Notes under the pieces: model-generated | What the model was told of the DNA's origin: nothing | The model's input: the letters and a program-made list of their open reading frames with translations, nothing else | Database searches by the model: none | In this document: positions 1-5,900 of the stretch, one piece after another | Numbering within the stretch: position 1 is the stretch's first letter | How the letters are laid out: every line of letters starts with the position of its first letter | NCBI GenBank assembly: GCA_050942555.1 | Contig: JBMNNN010000044.1 | Coordinates: forward strand, 1-12,374 | Length of the DNA stretch: 12,374 nucleotides | Origin: JAAYXU01 sp050942555 | Lineage (GTDB): Bacteria; Bacillota; Clostridia; Christensenellales; UMGS416 | Direction of reading: 5' to 3' | Program-made: the position numbers and the translations under genes

Positions 1-1
1 C

Positions 2-76
2 ATATACAGGTTCACGAGCCGGCCCCGTCGGGGGTGCCGGCCGTTTGTCCCGGAGGAGCCGGGGGAGAATGGTTGA
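2..76 (+). other. Possible 3' end of an upstream gene (truncated by window edge)
   Basis: The reading frame beginning at base 2 is open from the window edge to a TGA at 74-76. Its third codon positions are mostly G or C, like the real genes here. The TGA would overlap the nadB ATG at 76 in a TGATG arrangement typical of coupled genes. In many bacteria nadA precedes nadB, so this could be the nadA tail, but 24 codons are too few to recognise it. The frame used by nadB is also open back to the edge, so this may simply be noncoding. Confidence 0.25.
18..41 (+). other. GC-rich hairpin upstream of nadB
   Basis: GCCGGCCCC at 18-26 pairs with GGG-T-GCCGGC at 32-41, with one bulged T and a 5-base loop. 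The following CGTTTGT is a poor U-tract, so termination is doubtful. If the frame ending at 76 is coding, this lies inside a gene and is only a by-product of GC content. Confidence 0.3.
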
Positions 77-1629
77 TGAGAGAATCCGTTTATGAGCCCA
101 ACGGCCCGATAGAGACGGTCCGTGCCGACGTGGCCATCGTAGGCAGCGGGCTGGCGGGCCTGTACGCCGCGTACCATCTGAGCAGGAAGCTGTCCTGCGC
201 GCTCTTCACAAAGGAAACCCTGGAAGTCAGCTCCTCCTCATTGGCTCAGGGCGGTATAGCCGCCGTCACCGAGCAGAACGACTGCTTCAACTATCATTTC
301 GACGACACGATCAAGGCGGGCGCGGGCCTGTGTGACGAGAGTGCCGTGCACGTCATTGTGGAGGAGGGCCCCGGCGATATCGAACAGATGCTCCGCCTGG
401 GTGCGCGGTTCGATACCGACATGTCGGGCCACCTGCTTACCACGCGGGAGGGCGGCCATGGCATGAGCCGGATCCTGCACGCAGGAGGCGATGCGACCGG
501 CCAGGAGATGGTGCGGGCGCTCAAGCAGACCATACTGCGCACGCCGGGCGTGACGGTGCACGAGAACACGTTCGTGGCCGACATCGTCATGGACGACGGC
601 CACGCCGCGGGGCTGCTTGTTTACGATCAGGGCCGGTGGGTCTACTGCGCCGCGCGGCATGTGATCATCGCCTCGGGCGGTATCGGGCAGATCTACCGCT
701 ATACCACCAACCCGAGCGTCGCGACCGGGGACGGGATGGCGATGGCGCTGCGCGCAGGAGCGGAGCTTAAGGACATGGAGTTCGTCCAGTTCCATCCGAC
801 GGGACTTTATACCCCCGCCAACCGCAACCGCCAGTGCTTCCTCATATCCGAAGCGGTGCGCGGCGAAGGGGGAATTCTCCTCAACGACGCGGGCGAGCGC
901 TTCATGGAAGGCATACACCCGATGCGCGAGCTTGCTCCGCGCGATGTCGTTGCCCGGGAGATATACCGGCAGATACAGCACCAGAAATCGCCCTATGTGC
1001 GGCTCGACATCACCCACAGGAGCCGGGAATTCCTGCGGGAGCGGTTCCCCACGATATACGCCCGGTGTATGGAAAGCGGCATAGACATCGCGACTGAGCC
1101 CATCCCGGTAGGGCCGGTGCAGCACTATATGATGGGCGGCATCCGCACAGACCTGTGGGGCGCGACCAACATACCGGGGCTGTATGCGTGCGGAGAGGCG
1201 GCATGCACCGGCGTGCACGGGGCCAACCGGCTGGCCAGCAATTCCACGCTCGAGTGTTTGGTGTTCGGCAGGCGCTGCGCGACGCACATCAACGAGCGGG
1301 CGGACGACAGTCCGCCGCGCGCGAAACTGCCCGATTATCCAAGGCGGAAGCCCGTCGTACTCGATATCGAGCGCGAGAGGAACGAGGTCAAGGGCATCAT
1401 GGTCAAGTACTGCGGCATCATCCGCAGGGGCGACGCGATGCGCAGGGGTCTTCACCATGTCAACGGACTGCTGGGACGGCTGGAAGACGCAGCCCTGACC
1501 ACGGTGCACGCGATGGAGCTATACAATATGGCGCAGGTAGCCGGGCAAATACTGTCGGCGGCCCTGGCTAGGAAGCGGTCGGCGGGCTCGCATTACCGGA
1601 CCGACGAAGGGGAGGACTGCGATGTTTGA
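76..1629 (+). CDS. nadB: L-aspartate oxidase NadB
   Basis: Flavoenzyme that oxidises L-aspartate to iminoaspartate, the first step of de novo NAD synthesis; NadA then condenses it with dihydroxyacetone phosphate to quinolinate. It belongs to the succinate dehydrogenase/fumarate reductase flavoprotein family. From the ATG at 76 the product has 517 residues, normal for the family. Visible motifs are the FAD dinucleotide site GSGLAG (23-28), SSSSLAQGGIAA (52-63), REGGH near 124, HPTG (240-243), ELAPRD with Arg289, and PVQHYMMGGI with His350. The Arg and His match the active-site Arg290 and His351 of the E. coli enzyme. The ATG at 76 is preferred over an in-frame ATG at 34 because GGGGGAG lies at 60-66 and homology begins just after it. 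The gene overlaps nadC by 8 nt, implying translational coupling. Confidence 0.96.
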   Translation: MRESVYEPNGPIETVRADVAIVGSGLAGLYAAYHLSRKLSCALFTKETLEVSSSSLAQGGIAAVTEQNDCFNYHFDDTIKAGAGLCDESAVHVIVEEGPGDIEQMLRLGARFDTDMSGHLLTTREGGHGMSRILHAGGDATGQEMVRALKQTILRTPGVTVHENTFVADIVMDDGHAAGLLVYDQGRWVYCAARHVIIASGGIGQIYRYTTNPSVATGDGMAMALRAGAELKDMEFVQFHPTGLYTPANRNRQCFLISEAVRGEGGILLNDAGERFMEGIHPMRELAPRDVVAREIYRQIQHQKSPYVRLDITHRSREFLRERFPTIYARCMESGIDIATEPIPVGPVQHYMMGGIRTDLWGATNIPGLYACGEAACTGVHGANRLASNSTLECLVFGRRCATHINERADDSPPRAKLPDYPRRKPVVLDIERERNEVKGIMVKYCGIIRRGDAMRRGLHHVNGLLGRLEDAALTTVHAMELYNMAQVAGQILSAALARKRSAGSHYRTDEGEDCDV

Positions 1630-2473
1630 CAAAAATGCGCTGCGGGAACTGATCGCGCGGGCTTTCTCGGAGGACGTGGGCACCGGCGACATCACGACGC
1701 TCGCCACGGTTCCGCAGGACGCGCGGATAAGCGGCCGCTTCATCGCCAAGGAAGCGGGCGTGCTGTGCGGTATCGAAATCGTGCGGGCGGTATTCGAGTA
1801 CGCCGACCCGGAGATCGGGCTGGAGGCGCTTCTCCAGGACGGGGACAGCTTTCGCGCGGGCGATGTCATCGCGAAGGTGCGCGGCAGGGCGATACCGGTG
1901 CTGACCGGAGAGCGCCTGGCGCTTAATTTCCTGCAGCGGCTATCGGGCATCGCAACCCGGACGCGCGCTGAGACCGAGAAGATAAAGGGCACCAAAGCCC
2001 GTATCGTCGATACCCGCAAGACGACGCCGGGACTGCGCATATACGAGAAATACGCAGTACGCGTGGGCGGCGGGTACAACCATCGCTTCAACCTGGCCGA
2101 CGGCGTGCTCATAAAGGACAACCATATCCGCGCGGCAGGCGGTATCGCAAAGGCCGTCGCCGCGGCGCGGCTGCGGGCTCCGCACACGCTCAAAATCGAG
2201 GTGGAGACCGAAAACCTTGCCCAGGTGGCCGAAGCGCTCGAGGCCGGGGCAGACATCATCATGCTGGATAATATGACCACCGAGGCGATGGCCGAGGCCG
2301 TGTCCCTCATTGCCGGGCGTGCGCTCGTTGAGGCGTCGGGCAACATGGACTCCCGGGACCTCTGTGAGGTCGCCGCCACCGGCGTGGACTATATATCGAT
2401 GGGCGCGCTGACCCACTCGGTCCGAGCGCTGGACATCAGCCTCCAGTTTGACGAGAATGCCGGAGATGCTTGA
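1622..2473 (+). CDS. nadC: Nicotinate-nucleotide pyrophosphorylase (quinolinate phosphoribosyltransferase) NadC
   Basis: Converts quinolinate and PRPP to nicotinate mononucleotide, CO2 and pyrophosphate, the committed step joining de novo synthesis to the common NAD pathway. The 283-residue length is typical. Motifs in order are EDVGTGDIT (17-25), ERLALNFLQRLSGIAT (97-112), TRKTTPGLR (131-139), YNHRFNLADGVLIKDNH (152-168) with the phosphate- and quinolinate-binding Arg, His and Lys residues, EVE (193-195), MLDNM (214-218) and EASGN (237-241). The start has a strong AGGGGAGG at 1608-1615 and lies inside the 3' end of nadB, so the two are surely one operon. The stop codon TGA at 2471-2473 is embedded in the -35 box of the next promoter. 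Confidence 0.97.
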   Translation: MFDKNALRELIARAFSEDVGTGDITTLATVPQDARISGRFIAKEAGVLCGIEIVRAVFEYADPEIGLEALLQDGDSFRAGDVIAKVRGRAIPVLTGERLALNFLQRLSGIATRTRAETEKIKGTKARIVDTRKTTPGLRIYEKYAVRVGGGYNHRFNLADGVLIKDNHIRAAGGIAKAVAAARLRAPHTLKIEVETENLAQVAEALEAGADIIMLDNMTTEAMAEAVSLIAGRALVEASGNMDSRDLCEVAATGVDYISMGALTHSVRALDISLQFDENAGDA

Positions 2474-2498
2474 CAAGAAGCGCGGGGACATGTACAAT
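2470..2498 (+). promoter_or_regulatory. Sigma-A promoter for nrdJ
   Basis: TTGACA at 2470-2475, a 17-base spacer and TACAAT at 2493-2498. The -35 is perfect, the -10 has one mismatch and the spacing is optimal, so this is the best promoter by eye in the window. Transcription should begin near 2505, leaving a leader of about 27 nt before the ATG at 2532. The -35 overlaps the nadC stop codon. It separates nrdJ from the nadBC operon, although readthrough from nadBC remains possible because no terminator lies between them. Confidence 0.85.
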
Positions 2499-2533
2499 AT
2501 GTAGCGCCGAAAGGATGTTCGGCCACTACATAT
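2497..2533. repeat. Inverted repeat spanning the nrdJ -10 box and start region
   Basis: ATATGTAG (2497-2504) is the exact reverse complement of CTACATAT (2526-2533), and just inside it GCCGAA (2506-2511) is the exact reverse complement of TTCGGC (2518-2523). The centre is AGGATG, and one base on the left and two on the right are unpaired, giving 14 complementary pairs in 37 bases. The left arm enters the -10 box and the right arm includes the first two bases of the ATG at 2532. It could be a repressor operator, or an RNA hairpin that hides the start codon in readthrough transcripts. The sequence does not clearly match the NrdR box. Confidence 0.7.
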
Positions 2534-4817
2534 GGATCGGGTGATCGTATTGGAGTTATCAGCCAACGCGCTGGAGGTTCTGCGAAAGCGCTACTTCATA
2601 CGCGATGAGTACGGGAATCCTGCGGAGGACGCGCAGGGCATGTTCCGCCGGGTAGCCGGCGCGATCGCCGCGGTGGAGAGCCGGTACGGCGGCGAAGACA
2701 GGGTTGCGGAGCTGTCCGACGCGTTCTACCGGATGATGGCGGAGCTACGGTTCATGCCCAATTCGCCCACGCTCATGAACGCGGGCCGGCCGCTGGGGCA
2801 GCTATCGGCCTGTTTTGTGCTGCCCGTGGGCGACAGCATGGAGGAGATATTCGACGCGGTTAAGCACGCGGCGCTCATCCATAAAAGCGGCGGCGGCACC
2901 GGCTTTTCGTTTTCCCGGCTGCGCTCAGCCGGAGAGTCGGTGCGCTCCACCGGCGGCGTCGCGAGCGGACCCATCAGCTTTATGAAGGTGTTTAACGCGG
3001 CGACCGACGCGGTTAAGCAGGGCGGGACGCGCCGGGGCGCGAACATGGGCATACTGCGCGTCGATCATCCCGATATACTCGATTTCATACGCTGCAAGGA
3101 AGACTCGGCGCAGCTTACGAATTTCAACATCAGCGTGGCGGTCACCGAGGAGTTCATGCGGGCCGTCGAGCAGGACGGGGAGTACGAGCTGATCGCGCCC
3201 CAGAACGGGCGCGTTGTGGGCCGCCTGCGGGCAGCCGATGTGTTCGGGCTGATCGTTTCGATGGCCTGGAAAAACGGCGAGCCGGGCATCATATTCATCG
3301 ACCGCATCAACCGGGACAACCCCGTTCCTGCGCTGGGCGAGGTGGAGAGCACGAATCCCTGCGGCGAACAGCCGCTTCTTCCCTATGAGAGCTGCAACCT
3401 GGGCTCCATCAATCTGGAGCGCTTCGTCGCGGACGGCGGCGTCGACTTTGCCTCGCTGGGCAAGACCGTGGACCTGGCGATCCGCTTCCTCGACGACGTA
3501 ATCGACGCGAACCGGTACCCGCTGCCCGAGATCGAGGCCATGACCCTCAGAACGCGCAAGATCGGGCTTGGCGTCATGGGATTTGCGGGCATGCTCTATG
3601 AGCTGGGCGTCCCGTACGACAGCGACGAGGGCGTGGCGCTGGGCGAACGGATCATGGCGTTCATTGAGGAACGGGCGATCGCCGCTTCCCGGGCGCTGGC
3701 GGCCGAGCGGAGCGCTTTCCCTGCATTCGGGGACAGCAGGTTTGCGGGCGGCGAGCCGATGCGGAACGCCACGGTCACGACGATCGCTCCCACCGGCACG
3801 ATCTCGCTGATATGCGGCGCTTCCAGCGGCATTGAGCCGCTCTTCGCGCTCAGCTATGTGCGCAACGTCATGGACGGCGCGAGGCTTACCGAGGTGAACG
3901 CGTGCTTCGAGCGGGTGGCGCGGGAGCGCGGGTTCTATTCGCCCGACCTGATGTGCGAGATCGCTAGGACCGGCTCGCTGCGGGGGGTGAGCGGGATTCC
4001 CGAAGACGTCCGGCGCGTATTCGTAACGGCGCATGACGTTTCGCCCGAGTATCATATCAAAATGCAGGCGGCTTTCCAGCGGCATACCGACAACGCCGTG
4101 TCCAAGACCGTCAACTTCCCAGCCGACGCAACCGAGGAATCGGTGCGCAAGGTATTCATGCTTGCCTGGTCGCTGGGCTGCAAGGGCGTGACGATATACA
4201 GGGACGGGAGCCGCGACAGCCAGGTACTCAGTACCGGCGCAGGGCCCTCGCAGCCCGGAGAGCCGCACCCGGCGCAGGAGTCTGAATCCGACGCATCGGC
4301 TGCCCTGTCGCCCCGCGAGCGGCCGCGCACCACGTGGGGCTTTACCGAAAAGGTAAGGATCGGCTGCGGGAACCTGTATATCACCGCCAATTTCGACGAA
4401 AATGGATTGTGCGAGGTTTTCACGAACCTGGGCCGGGGAGGCGGCTGCCCCTCGCAGTCCGAGGCGACGAGCCGCCTCCTGTCGATGTCGCTGCGGGCGG
4501 GTATGCCGCCCGAGGTGCTGATCGAGCAGCTTCGGGGTATCCGGTGCCTGGCTACGATGCGGCGCAAAAACATGGACGGGGGTATCGAGGTGCTTTCCTG
4601 TCCCGACGCGATCGGCCGGGTGCTGCAAAAGGCGCTGGACATGAGACGGCGTCTGGGGGACGCGGCGCCTGCCGGTACGGCCGGGGACGGCGCGCTCCTG
4701 GAGTCTCCCCAAAAAGACGCGGCCCGACCGGGAGGCTGTCCCGACTGCGGCGGCAAACTGGAATACGAGGGCGGATGCGCCGTGTGCCGCTCCTGCGGAT
4801 ACTCCAAATGCGGATAG
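2532..4817 (+). CDS. nrdJ: Adenosylcobalamin-dependent (class II) ribonucleotide reductase NrdJ
   Basis: Reduces ribonucleotides to deoxyribonucleotides using a radical generated from adenosylcobalamin. It needs no oxygen and no separate radical subunit. From the ATG the product has 761 residues. Motifs include NSPTLMNAG (77-85), the redox Cys94 in SACFVLP, NPCGE (275-279) with Asn275, the thiyl-radical Cys277 and Glu279, Cys288 eleven residues later as in Thermotoga NrdJ, and APTGTIS (419-425). A linker rich in Ser, Glu and Pro (about 565-600) leads to a TSCPD-type domain (about 600-710). The tail holds CxxC pairs at 736/739 and 752/755 plus Cys749 and Cys760, a likely zinc ribbon with a shuttle cysteine. 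There is no N-terminal ATP cone. The start is uncertain: ATG 2532 has no good Shine-Dalgarno, whereas GGGTGATC (2539-2546) precedes an in-frame TTG at 2550 and family homology begins right there. Confidence 0.95.
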   Translation: MDRVIVLELSANALEVLRKRYFIRDEYGNPAEDAQGMFRRVAGAIAAVESRYGGEDRVAELSDAFYRMMAELRFMPNSPTLMNAGRPLGQLSACFVLPVGDSMEEIFDAVKHAALIHKSGGGTGFSFSRLRSAGESVRSTGGVASGPISFMKVFNAATDAVKQGGTRRGANMGILRVDHPDILDFIRCKEDSAQLTNFNISVAVTEEFMRAVEQDGEYELIAPQNGRVVGRLRAADVFGLIVSMAWKNGEPGIIFIDRINRDNPVPALGEVESTNPCGEQPLLPYESCNLGSINLERFVADGGVDFASLGKTVDLAIRFLDDVIDANRYPLPEIEAMTLRTRKIGLGVMGFAGMLYELGVPYDSDEGVALGERIMAFIEERAIAASRALAAERSAFPAFGDSRFAGGEPMRNATVTTIAPTGTISLICGASSGIEPLFALSYVRNVMDGARLTEVNACFERVARERGFYSPDLMCEIARTGSLRGVSGIPEDVRRVFVTAHDVSPEYHIKMQAAFQRHTDNAVSKTVNFPADATEESVRKVFMLAWSLGCKGVTIYRDGSRDSQVLSTGAGPSQPGEPHPAQESESDASAALSPRERPRTTWGFTEKVRIGCGNLYITANFDENGLCEVFTNLGRGGGCPSQSEATSRLLSMSLRAGMPPEVLIEQLRGIRCLATMRRKNMDGGIEVLSCPDAIGRVLQKALDMRRRLGDAAPAGTAGDGALLESPQKDAARPGGCPDCGGKLEYEGGCAVCRSCGYSKCG

Positions 4818-4826
4818 GACGCGCAG

Positions 4827-4855
4827 GCGCCGGGTGTCGGGCAGGCACCGGGCGC
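4827..4855 (+). other. GC-rich hairpin between nrdJ and the GNAT gene
   Basis: GCGCCGGGTG (4827-4836) pairs with CACCGGGCGC (4846-4855): ten positions with a single G-G mismatch and a 9-base loop. No T-run follows, so it is not an intrinsic terminator. It may protect the end of the nrdJ message or tune readthrough. The same stretch holds two near-identical 12-mers, GCAGGCGCCGGG at 4823 and GCAGGCACCGGG at 4841, so it may also be a small slippage product. Confidence 0.45.
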
Positions 4856-4874
4856 AGGCGGGAAGGAACTGCGG

Positions 4875-5702
4875 ATGATTTCGCCGGTGATGTTTTGGCG
4901 GCGGAAGGAACTGCTGGATTACTTTGAGCGCTATGAGCGGTACGCAGCGCCGATCATGGGGAACCTGCTGTCCGCGGGGTTTTTGAACTTTCCCGGACGC
5001 CTACGGTGCGGCGACTACTTTTTTGCGCGACGCGGCGAGGAACTGTACGGCGTGGCTGCGTTATTTAATGACGGCAATATGATGGTATGCCTGAACGCTC
5101 CGTGGACCGAGGAAATGCGCAGCCTTACGGTGGCTTTCGAATGGCATACGCTGTGGGATTACTCCTTTCAGCCCAGCACGGGGGTGCACATCCAGAGCAT
5201 ACCCGGCGTGTACGAGCTGCGGCCGCTGATACTGATGGAGCGGGATACGGCGGTTCCGCTTTCCCCGGCCCCGGACAGCATCGATATCATACGGGCCGAC
5301 ATGGTTCCCGGGGATCCGGGCGTCGCGCTGTTCATACGGGTCTGCATGCGGGAGTGCTTCGGCTTTGATCCAGACATGCGCGCCGTGCGCAAGCGACTGA
5401 CCGAGCGAACGCGGGACGAGTGGTATCTCATCGGCGCCGTGGGCGGGGTCATGGCCGCGCAGGCCCATATTCAGGCGTGGACCCCCCGGTACGGCGTCAT
5501 AGGCGGCGTGGGTACGCTTCGCACGCATCGCGGACGGGGACTGGCTCGCGCCGTAACCGCCCGGCTGTGCGGCCATATCGAGGAATCAGGGCGCATCCCG
5601 ATCCTGACGGTGGACCGCGGCAACGAGGCGGCGATCGCCCTGTACCGCAGCCTTCATTTCAGGGAGGTCGACCAGACGTTCGCCTGCCACCGGAGAACGT
5701 AA
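4875..5702 (+). CDS. GNAT family N-acetyltransferase, substrate unknown
   Basis: A 275-residue soluble protein with a C-terminal GNAT fold that would bind acetyl-CoA. The diagnostic segment is IGGVGTLRTHRGRGLA (209-224), a strand ending in V-x-T followed by the RGRGLA pyrophosphate-binding loop, then NEAAIALYRSLHF (250-262), the usual GNAT ending with Asn and the Tyr of motif B. The N-terminal half (1-130) is not a recognisable GNAT domain and may be a degenerate second copy, as in two-domain acetyltransferases. The start has AAGGAA at 4863-4868, six bases upstream. The gene follows nrdJ by 57 nt and probably reads through from it. I cannot name the substrate. Confidence 0.85.
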   Translation: MISPVMFWRRKELLDYFERYERYAAPIMGNLLSAGFLNFPGRLRCGDYFFARRGEELYGVAALFNDGNMMVCLNAPWTEEMRSLTVAFEWHTLWDYSFQPSTGVHIQSIPGVYELRPLILMERDTAVPLSPAPDSIDIIRADMVPGDPGVALFIRVCMRECFGFDPDMRAVRKRLTERTRDEWYLIGAVGGVMAAQAHIQAWTPRYGVIGGVGTLRTHRGRGLARAVTARLCGHIEESGRIPILTVDRGNEAAIALYRSLHFREVDQTFACHRRT

Positions 5703-5746
5703 CGCTTTGGGGAGTGCGGCACGCAAGCGGTCTGGTCATCCGGGCA

Positions 5747-5768
5747 CGGCTTAAAAGCCGGGCTGTTT
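5747..5768 (+). terminator. Weak intrinsic terminator after the GNAT gene
   Basis: CGGCT (5747-5751) pairs with AGCCG (5756-5760) around a TAAA loop, followed by GGCTGTTTTCC. The stem is short and the U-tract is interrupted, so efficiency is probably modest. Its position 44 nt after the GNAT stop, and before a strong promoter, supports a transcription boundary. Confidence 0.45.
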
Positions 5769-5811
5769 TCCGGATTACCGCAAATATGCGCGGAAGATCC
5801 GCAAAAACTGT

Positions 5812-5839
5812 TTGAAAAAACCTGTTTTTCTGATACAAT
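5812..5839 (+). promoter_or_regulatory. Extended -10 sigma-A promoter for the EF-G-like gene
   Basis: TTGAAA (5812-5817), a 16-base spacer and TACAAT (5834-5839), with TGA immediately before it, giving the extended -10 form TGNTACAAT. The flanks are rich in A and T runs (AAAAACTG, AAAAAACC, GTTTTT), unlike the GC-rich surroundings. Transcription should start near 5846, leaving a leader of about 55 nt. The in-frame ATG at 5838 overlaps the -10 box and so cannot be the translation start. Confidence 0.82.
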
Positions 5840-5859
5840 GGGTTACGCAGCAAATTTGA

Positions 5860-5882
5860 GCCGCCCGGCGGCGTTTATTTTG
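5860..5882 (+). promoter_or_regulatory. Terminator-like hairpin in the leader of the EF-G-like gene
   Basis: GCCGC (5860-5864) pairs perfectly with GCGGC (5868-5872) across a 3-base CCG loop and is followed by GTTTATTTTG. The layout resembles an intrinsic terminator between the promoter and the Shine-Dalgarno of the gene, so it could act as an attenuator. The 5-bp stem is short, and no competing antiterminator pairing was found by eye. Confidence 0.35.
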
Positions 5883-5900
5883 TGCAAAGGGGACCGACAG

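Noticed and set aside
238..1509. 423-codon open frame on the - strand, opposite nadB
   Set aside because: Same cause; no ribosome site and no recognisable domain, while nadB on the + strand is certain.
2488..2504. NrdR box near the nrdJ promoter
   Set aside because: CATGTACAATATGTAG shares only AT-rich parts with the expected ACACNAAATATTGT-type box, and a second properly spaced copy is lacking; left as a test, not a call.
2474..2531. Cobalamin riboswitch upstream of the B12-dependent nrdJ
   Set aside because: The gap is only 58 nt and the inferred leader about 27 nt, far too short for the roughly 200-nt B12 aptamer.
2925..4712. 595-codon open frame on the - strand, opposite nrdJ
   Set aside because: It is antisense to a clearly recognised gene, resembles no family, is rich in Arg, His, Pro and Gly, and arises because GC-rich codons give few stops on the other strand.
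5838..5900. Upstream start ATG 5838 for the EF-G-like gene
   Set aside because: It lies in the -10 box of the promoter, and the added 21 residues have no EF-G homology; ATG 5901 has AAAGGGGA.
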